Of a DNA stretch of 64,000 nucleotides, positions 1 through 8,908 are shown in pieces. The stretch spans positions 124,001 through 188,000 of the forward strand of contig CAVPBN010000009.1 in assembly GCA_963701815.1 (NCBI GenBank), written 5' to 3'. The stretch comes from AP-15 sp963701815 (GTDB taxonomy: Bacteria; Pseudomonadota; Alphaproteobacteria; ATCC43930; CGMCC-115725). The first letter of the stretch is position 1. The number at the start of each line of letters is the position of its first letter. The notes beneath the pieces were generated by a model. The model worked only from the letters and a program-made list of their open reading frames with translations, ran no database searches and had not been told where the DNA came from. The translations under genes were made by a program, and so were the position numbers.

Positions 1-737
1 TCGGCGTCGCCCGCGCGAACAGTCTGGTCGATGTCGCGATGTTCGAGCATGCCGTCCGCGAGCATTTGAACAAGGTGGCACCTCGCCGAATGGCGGTGCT
101 GCGCCCGTTGAAGCTCGTGATCGAGAACTACTCAGAGGGGGCCGCGGAGGAGATCGACGCGATCAACAACCCGGAGGACCCCGCCGCCGGCACGCGCCGC
201 ATCGCGTTCGGCCGCGAGCTTTATGTCGAACGCGACGATTTCATGGAAAACCCGCCAAAGAACTTCTACCGCCTGGCGCCGGGACGCGAAGTGCGGCTGC
301 GCTACGCCTATTTCGTCACCTGCCGCGAGGTCGTGAAGGATAATGCGGGCGAGGTCGTCGAACTGATCTGCACCTACGATCCAGCGACCCGCGGCGGCAA
401 CGCGCCCGATGGCCGCAAGGTTCGCGCGACCCTGCATTGGGTCGACGCGGCCAGCGCGGTGCCGGCCGAAATCCGCCTCTACAATGCGCTCTTCACCCGC
501 CCCGACCCCGGCGCCGCCGGCGATTTCTTCGCCGATCTCAACCCGCAATCGCTGGAAGTACTGACCGGGAGCCGGCTCGAGCCGGCGCTCGCCGGCGCGC
601 TGCCGGGCGAGCCGGTCCAGTTTGAGCGCCAGGGCTATTTCTCCCTCGACCCCGACTCGCAGCCGGGCAGTCTGGTCTTCAACCGCACCGTCGGCCTCCG
701 CGATAGTTGGGCCAGGGCGCGGGCGGGGGCTGGATAG
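1..737 (+). CDS. glnS: Glutaminyl-tRNA synthetase, C-terminal part (5' end outside window)
   Basis: The reading frame is open from base 3 and ends at the TAG before base 738, giving about 244 residues. They match the end of the catalytic domain (GVARANSLVDVAMFE) followed by the two beta-barrel anticodon-binding domains of class I GlnRS (LKLVIENY, RELYVERDDF, RLRYAYFVTC, QFERQGYFSLD). The enzyme charges tRNA-Gln with glutamine in the cytoplasm. Its presence matters for reading the gatCAB operon at 40-43.6 kb: with a direct GlnRS, GatCAB is more likely needed for Asn-tRNA. The HIGH and KMSKS regions lie outside the window. No frameshift is seen in this part. Confidence 0.95.
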   Translation, partial: GVARANSLVDVAMFEHAVREHLNKVAPRRMAVLRPLKLVIENYSEGAAEEIDAINNPEDPAAGTRRIAFGRELYVERDDFMENPPKNFYRLAPGREVRLRYAYFVTCREVVKDNAGEVVELICTYDPATRGGNAPDGRKVRATLHWVDAASAVPAEIRLYNALFTRPDPGAAGDFFADLNPQSLEVLTGSRLEPALAGALPGEPVQFERQGYFSLDPDSQPGSLVFNRTVGLRDSWARARAGAG

Positions 738-773
738 GCAGCACTAGCCGCCCGACGAATTAGGTCGCCTCTT

Positions 774-797
774 GATACGTATCTCGTATCATATTAT
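774..797 (+). promoter_or_regulatory. Inverted repeat and AT-rich promoter region upstream of higBA
   Basis: GATACG (774-779) and CGTATC (785-790) form an inverted repeat with a 5-base spacer. It overlaps TTGATA (772-777) and is followed by an AT-rich TATTAT (792-797), about 15 bases before higB. This is the usual place for the operator through which a HigA-type antitoxin represses its own operon. The repeat is seen directly; its role is inferred. The -35/-10 spacing of 14 bases is short, so the exact promoter boxes are uncertain. Confidence 0.5.
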
Positions 798-812
798 GTC
801 AGGTGCGGGCGG

Positions 813-1094
813 ATGATCCGATCGTTCAAATGTAAGGAAACGGAAGGTGTATGGCACGGCCGGGTGAGCCGGGGATTTCCCCGCGAAATTCAGGATCGGG
901 GATTGCGAAAACTGCGGCAGCTCGATGCCTCGCGCATTTTGGAGGACCTCCGGAGCCCGCCCGGAAACCGCCTCGAATCGCTGAGAGGAGGTCGGGCCGG
1001 GCAGATGAGCATCCGGATCAACGAACAATGGCGCGTATGCTTTGTCTGGGCGGACGGGCATGCAGATGATGTAGAGATTGTCGACTATCATTGA
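813..1094 (+). CDS. higB: HigB-type mRNA interferase toxin (RelE/ParE fold)
   Basis: This 93-residue basic protein has the HigB pattern: an N-terminal MIRSFKCKETE, a central arginine-rich helix, the conserved block LRGGRAGQMSIRINEQWRVC, and an ending VEIVDYH. HigB toxins cleave mRNA on the translating ribosome. The gene precedes its antitoxin, the toxin-first order typical of higBA. The reading frame is intact. An operator-like inverted repeat lies just upstream. The alternative, a ParE-like gyrase poison of the same fold, is less likely because of the order and the HigA partner. Confidence 0.88.
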   Translation: MIRSFKCKETEGVWHGRVSRGFPREIQDRGLRKLRQLDASRILEDLRSPPGNRLESLRGGRAGQMSIRINEQWRVCFVWADGHADDVEIVDYH

Positions 1095-1104
1095 CGGGAC
1101 AACG

Positions 1105-1407
1105 ATGGACGAGCTTCATAATCCGCACCCGGGCGAGATTCTCAAAGAAGAGTTCCTGAGCGAGATCGGCATGAGCCAGAACCAGCTGGCCCAGGCGATC
1201 GGTGTTCCGGGAAATCGCATCCACGCGATCGTCAACGGCAGCCGCGACATCACCGCCGACACCGATCTGCGGCTGTGCCGGTTCTTCCGGCTGTCGGAGG
1301 GCTACTTTCTTCGCCTCCAGAACGCCTACGATACGCTCGAAGCCAAGCGCCGCATCGCCGACCAGCTCGCACGCATCGAGCCCTACAAGCCGCAGAAGGC
1401 AGCCTGA
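1105..1407 (+). CDS. higA: HigA-type antitoxin, XRE helix-turn-helix
   Basis: The ATG at 1105 lies 10 bases after the higB stop and gives 100 residues. A TTG at 1078 would add nine residues but would overlap higB, so the ATG is preferred. The protein begins MDELHNPHPGEILKEEFL and has an XRE helix-turn-helix at about residues 22-60 (MSQNQLAQAIGVPGNRIHAI). It then carries the HigA signature RDITADTDLRLCRFF. It should neutralise HigB and repress the operon through the repeat at 774-790. The C-terminal YKPQKAA tail is short, as in compact HigA proteins. Confidence 0.88.
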   Translation: MDELHNPHPGEILKEEFLSEIGMSQNQLAQAIGVPGNRIHAIVNGSRDITADTDLRLCRFFRLSEGYFLRLQNAYDTLEAKRRIADQLARIEPYKPQKAA

Positions 1408-1526
1408 ACCATCAGGATTGGAAATCCCGATACCGGCGAGCCGGTACGCATCTCGATCGTCACGAGCGGGACGAATACCTGTATACCCTCTCGTGCCCGC
1501 GCGGCGATGACTCCCTGGCGATCCGG

Positions 1527-3069
1527 CTAGCCCAGCACGCTGACATCGTCGGGGTTGATCAGGTCGGGCACGGTCCAGCCGTCGAGATCGTATTCGGCCA
1601 TGCACTGGTCGGCGAAGCTCTTCCAGCGATCGTATTGGCCGGAGCCGACAGCCGCGCGCAACGCGTCGATGCGGATTTCCTCGTGGCTGCCGGCGTAGTT
1701 GATCTCGTAAAGCTCGTGCCGGCCGCCGAACTCGCTGCCGACTGCATCCCATAGCAGCTTCATCAGCTTGACCCGCTCGACCGCGCTAACCCCGCCCGAG
1801 CCGCGGACATAGAGGTCGAGATACTTGCGCAGCTCGGGGGTCTTGGAAATCGCGCGCGTGCGAGTTGAGATAGATCAGGCTGCTGGCGACGGTCTTCTCG
1901 ATCGTGTGTTTTATTTGAGTGTAGGCCTCCGGCGCCAAGACCCGGTACGCCATCGCCGGCTCCAAACCCGGCAGCACGCAGCCATCCGCCCAAGGATCGA
2001 CGCTCTTCGCCATCGCGTCCGACAGCCCCCACATCGTGTTCCGCCAGGTGATCACCTCGCCGATATTGGCCTCCACCCCGCGAAATCCGCGGGTGCCGGC
2101 GATCTCGGTCGCTTTGACCAGGAGGCCGGTGATGAAATCGAGCTTGACCGCGAGGCGGGTGCAGCCTTGCAGCATCGCGCGCGGCAGGAAACCGCTCCTC
2201 GGAAAGAAATTGTTGGCCTTTTCCACATCGGCATAGACGAACACGTTTTCCCAAGGGACGAAGACATCGTCCATCACGAAGATCGCGTCGTTCTCGTCGA
2301 GCCGGCTCGACAACGGGTAGTCGAACGGGCTGCCGAGCACGGCGGCGCGATGTTCGTTGGAGACCCGGCAGATGAATTTGATGCCCTTGGCGTTGCTCGG
2401 AACCAGGAAGACGAGCGCAAAATTCTTGTCCTGGATCGGCAGCACTCCGACATGCGCGACAAAGGTGAAATGGGTCAATGCCGAGCCGGTGGCGACGACT
2501 TTGGCGCCGGTGACATGGATCCCGGCATCGGTCTCCTTGGTCACATGCGCGTAGATGTCGGTCGGGCCGCCCGGCGCTCCCGGCGCCATATTGCGGTCGA
2601 CCGGCGGCTGCACGATCGCGTGGTTGACGAACGGCACCCGTTCCTGCGCATAGCGGTACCAGCGGCGCGCATTTTCCTGGTAGGGCTCGTAGAATTGGGC
2701 GTTGGCGCCGAGCGTGGCGAGAAACGCCGCCTTGTAGTCGGGCGAGCGGCCGAGCCAGCCATAGGTCAACCGCGACCACGCGGCGATCGCGTCGCGCGCG
2801 GCCACCTGCTCTTCGGCCGAACGCGGGGCGACGAAATATTTGTGGGTGAACCCGCCCCATTCGGTCGGACAGCTCAGCACGTTCTTGGCTTCGGCATGGT
2901 CGCGATGCAGCGCGTCGTAGAGGCGCGCCACCATCCGCGCCGAATTGCGGAAAGCCGGGTGTGCGGCGATGTTCTTGATCCGCTCGCCGTAGATCCACAC
3001 CTCGCGGCCGTCATCGAGGCTGTCGAGAAACTCTTGGCCGGTATAGGGCAGCGTTGTCATTTTTGGCAT
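1527..3069 (-). pseudogene. 4-hydroxyphenylacetate 3-hydroxylase (HpaB/PvcC) family oxygenase, broken by one extra base
   Basis: Two frames together encode a 513-residue protein of the HpaB family, FADH2-dependent aromatic hydroxylases that work with a separate flavin reductase. The first frame runs from 3069 (or ATG 3060, better spaced from the GGGAGA ribosome site) through LPYTGQEFLDSL, HVTGAKVVATGSALTHF and LIYLNSHARDF. It is then lost at about 1845, where the gene-strand sequence reads TTCC rather than TTC. Removing one C restores KTPELRKYLDLYVRG and leads into the conserved C terminus LLWDAVGSEFGGRHELYEIN. The product length then fits the family. It diverges from the SDR gene. True decay and a sequencing indel are both possible. 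Confidence 0.85.
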
Positions 3070-3226
3070 TCTCCCTGCGAATGTGTGCCGGGCAGTATCT
3101 TTGACTCGCCCGTCGCCGAGCGGGCTGTTGCCCTATGGTTTTCAGCCGGTTCGACCGCGAGGTTAAGGTCGTCGTCAGCTATCGTCAACGCAAGCACAGT
3201 CTTTATAACCGATCGGAGGGGAAGAA

Positions 3227-4027
3227 ATGGCGAGATTGACGGGCAAGGTGGCGCTGATCACCGGCGCCGCAGGCGGCCAAGGCGCGGCTGAGGCTGAGCT
3301 TTTTATGCGCGAGGGCGCCGCACTCGTGCTGACCGACCTCGACGCCGCCGCCGGCGAGGCGCTCGCGAGAGGGCTGGCCAGCCGTAACGGCAAGGCCTTG
3401 TTTATGCGCCAGGATGTCGCCGATGAGCCGTCGTGGCGCGAGGTCGTCGCGGCGGCCCTGGCGCAGTTCGGCAAGCTCCACATCCTGGTCAACAATGCCG
3501 GGACGATCGCCCGCCAGGGGATCGCCGACACCACGCTCGAAGCCTGGAACCGCACGATCGCGGTCAACCTGACCGGCGCCATGCTCGGCATGAAGCATTG
3601 CGCGCCGGCGATCCGCGACAGCGGCGGCGGCGCGATCGTCAACATCTCCTCGACCGCCGGGCTGACCGCGCATGACGACGCGGCCTATACCGCCAGCAAA
3701 TGGGGGCTGCGCGGGCTGACCAAGACCGCGGTCTTGCAGTTTTCGCCGTGGAACATCCGGGTCAATTCGATCCATCCCGGGCAGATCGCCGACACCGGCT
3801 TTTTCAACAGCGGCGGCGACGCCTTCGCCCATGCCGCGCGCGCGGCGATCCCGCTGCACCGCCAGGGCACGCCGCAGGAATGCGCCGAGCTGGTGCTGTT
3901 TCTCGCCAGCGACGAAGCGAGCTTTATCAGCGGCGCCGAGATCGCCATCGACGGCGGCTACATCGCCGCCGGCCTCGCCGGCATGCGCAACCGCGTCCGC
4001 GCCGATTACGAGGCGGGCAGGAACTGA
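3227..4027 (+). CDS. Short-chain dehydrogenase/reductase (classical SDR)
   Basis: This 266-residue classical SDR has the NAD(P)-binding TGAAGGQG motif at residues 12-19, NNAG at 89-92, the catalytic Ser pair at about 141-142 and the YTASK active site at 154-158. The C-terminal GAEIAIDGGY is the usual SDR ending. It should oxidise or reduce an alcohol/ketone; LTDLD after the second beta strand suggests NAD. The ATG is preceded by a strong GGAGGGG ribosome site. It diverges from the HpaB-like gene and converges on an LLM flavin enzyme, so it probably belongs to the same catabolic set. The substrate cannot be named. Confidence 0.88.
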   Translation: MARLTGKVALITGAAGGQGAAEAELFMREGAALVLTDLDAAAGEALARGLASRNGKALFMRQDVADEPSWREVVAAALAQFGKLHILVNNAGTIARQGIADTTLEAWNRTIAVNLTGAMLGMKHCAPAIRDSGGGAIVNISSTAGLTAHDDAAYTASKWGLRGLTKTAVLQFSPWNIRVNSIHPGQIADTGFFNSGGDAFAHAARAAIPLHRQGTPQECAELVLFLASDEASFISGAEIAIDGGYIAAGLAGMRNRVRADYEAGRN

Positions 4028-4038
4028 TCGCGCGGATG

Positions 4039-4951
4039 TCAGTCGGCGAAGGCGGCGAACAGCTCGTCGAGCGCCACCAGCTGGTTGCCGTTTAGCGAGC
4101 TCGGGACGAGCACCGGAGTGTTGACGCCGGCAGCGTACCAGGCGGCGAGCTGGTCGCGGACTTTCGCGGCCGGTCCATAAAGCGTGTTGTCGGCGATCCA
4201 GCGGTCGGGCAGGTATTTCGGGATGTCGTCCTGTCGATTTTCGGCGATGGCTTTTTCGATCGCTGCCATCTCCTCGCCGTAGCCGGCTTCCTTCCAGTAA
4301 TTGCGGTAGTTCGGCAGAAACGCGTAATGCAGCAGATGGCGGCGGTGCAAGGCGACCGCCGCGCTCTCGTCATCGGAGATGCACACCGGCAGCATGTTGC
4401 CGATCAGGAAATCCGGGTCGTTGCGCTTAGCGGGCGGCACGACCGACAGCGATTGCGCCATGTGCGACAGGCTGGCATTGGCGAACAAGACGCCCTGGGC
4501 GATCTCGGCGGCGAGCGCCACCATCCGCCGGCGCAAAGCGGCGAGCACGATCGGCGGCAATTCGCCGATGCCGTCGAACGATCTGAGCTTGTCGACAAAG
4601 GCGCGGGTATCGGCCAACGGCGTGCCCGGCGTCACGCCGAGGCGTTGGTGCGTCGGCCCGTGGGCGACGCCGATGCCGAAGCGAAAGCGCCCGCCCGAGA
4701 CCTCGTGGATATAGGCGGCACCCGCCGCGAACTCCTCCGGCGTCTCCAGATAGATCGGCGCGATCGCGGTGCCGAACCGGATGTGCTCGGTCGCCAAGCG
4801 CCAGACCGGTGCATTGCGCCATGTTGCCGTAGCGGCTCGGCATGTAGATGCCGGCAAAGCCGCGCCGCTCGGCCTCGCGGGCGATCTCGAGCGTCTGCCG
4901 CCGCCGACCCGGCACGGCGACAAGGCTGATCGCGGGAAGCGGTTCGGGCAT
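4039..4951 (-). pseudogene. LLM-class (luciferase-like) flavin oxidoreductase, frameshifted
   Basis: The gene begins at ATG 4951 with ISLVAVPGRRRQTLEIAREA and runs through a beta-strand pattern typical of F420/FMN luciferase-like TIM barrels (GFAGIYMPSRYGNMAQCTGL). At about 4795 the gene strand reads CTTGGCG where CTTGCG is expected. Deleting one G restores ATEHIRFGTAIAPIYLETP and a family-typical C-terminal half (FRFGIGVAHGP; RWIADNTLYGPAAKVRDQLA). The corrected length is 303 residues. It converges on the SDR gene with an 11-base gap. Substrate unknown. The single indel is either a recent inactivation or a base-calling error. Confidence 0.82.
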
Positions 4952-5016
4952 CAGCGCCGCTCATGCAGGCATCAAAATATGGAGTTAGCCTACGGGACGA
5001 TTCGGGTTTGCGCAAT

Positions 5017-5379
5017 CTATCCGGCGGCGGGTGGTTGACGGACACGGGTACCCTCATTTCGGCGAGATGCGAACCAACAGATCGGTTCGGCAAGATTGGG
5101 ATCGGCACCCGCCTTGATCCATTCCCGCTCGATGCGATCAAGCGCAGCTTGGCAGCCCTCATCGGGCCAATAATCGAAACGCGTCCCGAGATAATAATCC
5201 CCTGGCCTTAACCCTCGTTCGTAAAGCTTCCTGGTAACTTGCAAACTCAATTGTCTGACTTCACCGGTTGTGTGTGCACCGAACCTCCGGCGGACCGCAC
5301 TAGCTATTTGCCATAAGCCGATGTAATCATCTTGAGACTCTTCGATGTAGCCATCAACGAGCGCGTCGAGGTTTTTCAC
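5017..5379 (-). CDS. Small unknown protein, candidate immunity protein for the upstream toxin-like gene
   Basis: This 120-residue protein starts with GTG at 5379. Its ribosome site (TGAGGAG) overlaps the stop codon of the gene upstream, so the two are probably translationally coupled. It is rich in acidic and aromatic residues (YIEESQDDYIGLWQIASAV, DYYLGTRFDYWPDEG, AEPICWF). I do not recognise the family. The placement directly after a gene with a toxin-like C terminus, the small size and the AT-richer composition suggest an immunity protein; this is inference. The frame is intact. Confidence 0.5.
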   Translation of the reverse strand: MKNLDALVDGYIEESQDDYIGLWQIASAVRRRFGAHTTGEVRQLSLQVTRKLYERGLRPGDYYLGTRFDYWPDEGCQAALDRIEREWIKAGADPNLAEPICWFASRRNEGTRVRQPPAAG

Positions 5380-5390
5380 CGACGATCTCC

Positions 5391-6336
5391 TCAGCGGAAA
5401 TGTATTTTATCGAACTCTACTCCACGAACATTGATATCGACAGCCGGCGGCCCGCTTTCCGAGACAGGCCGAAACGTCACATAACCAGCCTTGCCGAACA
5501 GTCTTATCAAAGTACCTTCTAAGTTAGACTTGGAGACGACTTGTCCACCAACTCTCAAATAGTCGAATAAGGCCCGCGCAGCTTCGAGGCCTCCAGGTAG
5601 CTCGCGAACATCCGCACCTCTTCCCGGCGTACCGATCGGCGCGCCGCCTGCATGACCTGCGGTTACGGCGCTGTCGATTAGGCGATCGAGTGCTTCCCGA
5701 CTTGGCGCCGTACCCGGATTGGAGATGTAGGCGAGGTTTCGGGTTGTTCGGGTCGATCTGCCGCAAAGCGGCGATGCGCGCGTCCCACAGCGTCTGCCTC
5801 AGTGAGGCCTCGGGATCGAGCATCTCCTCGGGCGCGCGTTCGTCTTCTTCGCTTTGGGCGGTTTGCGTCGGCGCCGTGCCGCCATCCGTAGGCGCGAACC
5901 ATCCCGGATTGGGCGGCACCCCGGCGCGCGGATGCTCGGCCGGATCCCAGCCGCTGCGGGCCAGTCGGTCGTCAGCACGCCCGGCCTTGATCAGCCGGTC
6001 CTCTGCCTCGAGGCAGCAGCGCGCAAGAATATCAGGCAGATCGTGCATGCGCAGATGAACCGCAGCGATTTGCGCGAGACAGAGATTGCGCTCGTCCAAT
6101 GCGGCGGCGACAGCGCGGAAACCGGGCATCACCCGGCCGAGGGCGACCTCGCCGCCATAGGCCCGCGCCAGCAACCGTTCGAGGTCGGCTGGCGGGCGCA
6201 CGGCATAGCTGTGCCCGTACCATTCAACCAGTGCTGTGCGGCCGAGAAACAATCCGTTCTCGTTGCAGGACAGGCCGAGGCTTCCGTCACCGCCGAGCGA
6301 ACCGAGTCTCCACAACCAACTACCCGATGGAACCAC
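5391..6336 (-). pseudogene. Unknown protein with toxin-like C-terminal domain, one-base frameshift
   Basis: The frame opens at GTG 6336 (ELVVPSGSWLWRLG just around it) and encodes an alpha-helical N-terminal part (GLFLGRTALVEWYGH; RPPADLERLLARAYGGE), an acidic hinge (SEEDERAPEEMLDPEASL) and DPNNP. At about 5738 an AAA replaces AA; removing one A restores NLAYISNPGTAPSREALDRL and a C-terminal domain ending SGPPAVDINVRG then FDKIHF, with the stop at 5391-5393. Corrected length is 314 residues. That ending (a GPP-xxDINVxG strand close to a basic F-x-K-I-x-F tail) resembles C-terminal domains of polymorphic toxins; the family assignment is tentative. It has its own promoter at 6367-6395. Confidence 0.55.
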
Positions 6337-6366
6337 AAGCTCTCCGCCGGCTGCTCTCGGGTGGGG

Positions 6367-6395
6367 TTTGTACTCTGTTCGTTCTTTATTGTCAA
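6367..6395 (-). promoter_or_regulatory. Sigma70-type promoter for the toxin/immunity-like pair
   Basis: On the minus strand, TTGACA (6395-6390) is followed by exactly 17 bases and TACAAA (6372-6367), a near-consensus housekeeping promoter that is rare in this GC-rich window. It lies about 30 bases before the GTG start at 6336, so the leader would be short. It supports independent expression of the 6336-5017 gene pair. It is a sequence match only; no transcription data were available. Confidence 0.6.
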
Positions 6396-6440
6396 GGATC
6401 TTCGTGCCGCTCGCGCAATTGCGAGCGGGCCGCTATCCGG

Positions 6441-6854
6441 TCAGCGGAACCATTGCCGGAGCTCGATGTGATTGCCGTTCGGGTCGCAGATCTCGGCGCG
6501 GGCATAGGTTTCGCGCACTCGCGGGCCCCAAACGATGTCGATCCCCTTCCCCTTCAGATAGTCGGCCGCCTGCTGCATGTCGTCGACCTCGATCGCGATC
6601 ATGCGGTAGCCGAGATGCTCCCCTTGCGGCGCGGGATCGACGGCTGCTCCGTCATAGGAGATCAGCTCGACGACGGTGCCGCCCAGCTCCAGATAGACGA
6701 GGTCGATCGGCACCCCGGGACCGGGGCGCTCGATCCGGTCGCGGGCCTTCAGCTTGAACCCGAGCACGTCGGTGTAGAAGCTTTCGGTCCGGTCCGGCTG
6801 GTCGGTGACGATCTCGACATGGTCGATCCGCTTGAACATCGGCTCCTCCGTCAT
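6441..6854 (-). CDS. VOC-family (glyoxalase/dioxygenase-like) metalloprotein
   Basis: The ATG at 6854 overlaps the stop of the upstream LLM gene by 4 bases (ATGA). The 137-residue product has the two beta-alpha-beta-beta-beta units of vicinal-oxygen-chelate proteins: FKRIDHVEIVTDQPDRTESF near the N terminus, with a metal-type His, and a second half ending DPNGNHIELRQW, with the typical His and Glu ligands. Such proteins act as lyases, epimerases or ring-cleaving dioxygenases. Coupling to an LLM monooxygenase suggests the two act on the same small molecule. Confidence 0.85.
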   Translation of the reverse strand: MTEEPMFKRIDHVEIVTDQPDRTESFYTDVLGFKLKARDRIERPGPGVPIDLVYLELGGTVVELISYDGAAVDPAPQGEHLGYRMIAIEVDDMQQAADYLKGKGIDIVWGPRVRETYARAEICDPNGNHIELRQWFR

Positions 6855-8056
6855 TCCGCCGCCTGGGCGCGGGCGACCTGCACCGAATTCGGACCATAGC
6901 GGTCGCGGTAGGGGGCGGTGTCGATCTCCTCCAGTTCGATCTCGCGGTTCAGCACGCGCCGTTTCCATTCCCGCTGCTCGGGCTCGCGGGCGTGGAATTC
7001 GGGCATCACCTCGCGGGCAAAGAGTTCGAGGCTCTCGCAGATATGCTGATGCGTGTTCTTGCCGGCCTGGTTCAGGAAAATCACCTGGTCGATATGCGAA
7101 CCTTCGAACCGCCGCAATTTGCGCCGTATCGTCTCGGGCGAGCCGATCAGCCCGCCCGACAGGGCGCGGGCGAGGCCCTCGGGGTTGGCGCGCTTCCATT
7201 TTTCGTATTCGTCCCACAGATTGACCGCGCCCGGCTTCGGCCGCTCGCGAGTCGGGCTGAGGCCGTAAAAGCGCAACGCGAACTGAAAAAACGGGATGCC
7301 GTCGGCGCGGCGGCGCGCCTCCTCGTCGGTCGGCGCGCACATGAAATAGCTGGTCAATGCGAGGTTCGGGTTGGTCACGTAATCGGCGAGCTTTTCCTGG
7401 CGCTTGGTGAAGGCGTTGTAATAGGCGTGCACCCAGGCATGCGCCGCCTCGGCGGAGAGGAACTGAAAGGCGAGGGCGCCGAGACCGCGTCGGCCGGCCA
7501 TCTCGATCGTCTCCAGCTGCGAGCAGGCGCACCACAACGGCGGATGCGGCTTCTGCACCGGCTTCGGCACGACGTTGCGCAATGGAAAATCGAAATAGGG
7601 GCCGTGGTATTCGCAGCCGCCTTCCTTGAACATCGGGATGATCGCGCGCACCGCGTCTTCCCAGACCGCGCGCTTTTCCTCGAAAGCGCGGCCGAAGGGT
7701 TCGAGTTCGGTGCTGCTCGCGCTTTCGCCCATGCCGAAATCGACGCGGCCGTTGCTGACGAGGTCGAGCGCGGCGATCCGCTCGGCCACCCGCGCCGGCG
7801 GGCTCGTCGTCAGTTGCATGATGCCGTGCGCGAGGCGGATCTGCTTGGTGCGCTGGCTCGCTGCGCCGAGAAACACCTCGGGCGCCGGCGAATGCGAATA
7901 TTCCTCGAGAAAGTGGTGCTCAACCTCCCAGGCGTAATCGTAGCCGAGCCGGTCGGCCAGTTCGACCTGGTCAAGCGCATTCTGGTAGAGCCGCAACTCG
8001 CCGTCCGCTTCCCAGGGCCGCGGCAATTGCAGCTCGTAGAAAATGCCGAATTTCAT
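6851..8056 (-). CDS. LLM-class flavin-dependent monooxygenase (bacterial luciferase-like)
   Basis: This 401-residue protein begins MKFGIFYELQLPRPW behind a clear GAGGAGG ribosome site and carries the hallmarks of the long LLM subgroup. These are YDYAWEVEHHFLEEYSHSPA (the E-H-H active-site stretch near residues 45-55), RIRLAHGI-type barrel strands (KQIRLAHGIMQL) and DFGMGESASSTE. These enzymes use FMNH2 from a partner reductase to oxygenate small molecules. The stop overlaps the start of the VOC gene, so the two form an operon. The frame is intact, unlike the LLM paralogue at 4.0-4.95 kb. Confidence 0.88.
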   Translation of the reverse strand: MKFGIFYELQLPRPWEADGELRLYQNALDQVELADRLGYDYAWEVEHHFLEEYSHSPAPEVFLGAASQRTKQIRLAHGIMQLTTSPPARVAERIAALDLVSNGRVDFGMGESASSTELEPFGRAFEEKRAVWEDAVRAIIPMFKEGGCEYHGPYFDFPLRNVVPKPVQKPHPPLWCACSQLETIEMAGRRGLGALAFQFLSAEAAHAWVHAYYNAFTKRQEKLADYVTNPNLALTSYFMCAPTDEEARRRADGIPFFQFALRFYGLSPTRERPKPGAVNLWDEYEKWKRANPEGLARALSGGLIGSPETIRRKLRRFEGSHIDQVIFLNQAGKNTHQHICESLELFAREVMPEFHAREPEQREWKRRVLNREIELEEIDTAPYRDRYGPNSVQVARAQAAE

Positions 8057-8124
8057 CGCTTCCTCCTCACCATACCTGGTGCACGCACCTCTGTTCGCGG
8101 CCGCACATCACTCCGCTGGTCCCC

Positions 8125-8538
8125 TCATGGGAAGACAACGACGCCTAGCCGCTTTGCGGCGTCTGCGAGCGCAATGTCTCTGGTCATCAGCGGCAATCCG
8201 CGCCGCTCGGCAAGTTCCAGATATGCTGCATCATATACTGTCAGGCCTTCAGTTCGCGCGAGAAGCAGAATTTCGCGCCACGCCCGCAGTGTCGTCTCCT
8301 GGTCGACCAATATCGGCAGTTCCGCGATCAGCGCGAGCCGCATCGCAACATCGCTTCTGGTAATTCGGCCGCGTTTTTCGGCCTGGAGGAGAACATTGCC
8401 CAATTCGAGGTGCCAAAGACCGGGAACAACTGCGCCATCGTCGCGAATGCGCTCGAACAGCTTTTCGGTTTCGGGCGAAGCCTCGTCTTCAAAGCACCAG
8501 GTGAGGGCGATCGACGAATCCACGACGCCGGCGCTCAT
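8125..8538 (-). CDS. PIN-domain toxin, VapC-like
   Basis: The 137-residue product beginning MSAGVVDSSIALTWCF has the PIN-domain acidic residues of VapC-type RNases: an N-terminal D (VVDSS), a mid-chain E (HLELGNVL), D in TVYDAAYLELAERRGLPL and a D near the end (TRDIALADAAKRLG). VapC toxins cleave tRNA or rRNA. Its ATG overlaps the stop of the antitoxin gene by 4 bases (ATGA), so expression is coupled. Upstream ATGs in the same frame would run into the antitoxin and are rejected. Confidence 0.88.
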   Translation of the reverse strand: MSAGVVDSSIALTWCFEDEASPETEKLFERIRDDGAVVPGLWHLELGNVLLQAEKRGRITRSDVAMRLALIAELPILVDQETTLRAWREILLLARTEGLTVYDAAYLELAERRGLPLMTRDIALADAAKRLGVVVFP

Positions 8539-8774
8539 GGCCGTCCTTGGTCGCGCAACTCCTTCCAGGAAAGACTGCCCAATGTGGTGCCCTTGCGGAG
8601 TTCTTTTAGCTTCGCGAAGGCTTCGTGGGCTCGCGCCCTGTCGGCGCAATCAGGTGCGACGAGCCGGGCGGCCGGTTTGCCGTGCCGGGTGATGACCACC
8701 TCCTCGCCAGCCGCAACACGATCAAGCAAGGCAGACAAATGCGTCTTGGCCTCAAAGGCCCCAACCGTGATCAT
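8535..8774 (-). CDS. Phd/YefM-family antitoxin
   Basis: This 79-residue protein has the Phd/YefM fold signature at its start (MITVGAFEAKTHLSALLDRV, AGEEVVITRHGKPAARLV), which forms the DNA-binding dimer. A C-terminal toxin-binding tail (ELRKGTTLGSLSWKELRDQG) follows. It precedes the PIN toxin with a 4-base overlap, the usual antitoxin-first order. It should both repress the operon and neutralise the PIN toxin. Confidence 0.9.
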   Translation of the reverse strand: MITVGAFEAKTHLSALLDRVAAGEEVVITRHGKPAARLVAPDCADRARAHEAFAKLKELRKGTTLGSLSWKELRDQGRP

Positions 8775-8908
8775 CTCAACTCGGTACGGTCGCTAAACTG
8801 GTTGGAAAAATAAACCAGAAGCAGGCGGTAGGCAAGCCCGCGTCCCCTCAAAAGTTCGGATCTCCCGAGCGCATGGACCGGTGCCAAACTATCTGCTAAC
8901 TCCTCGCT

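Noticed and set aside
1421..1510. Possible third copy of the palindromic repeat or a terminator after higA
   Set aside because: It contains CCGGCGAGCCGG-type symmetry but lacks the shared CGAAGG core and TGGGTCC word, so it is not the same family; no T-run follows.
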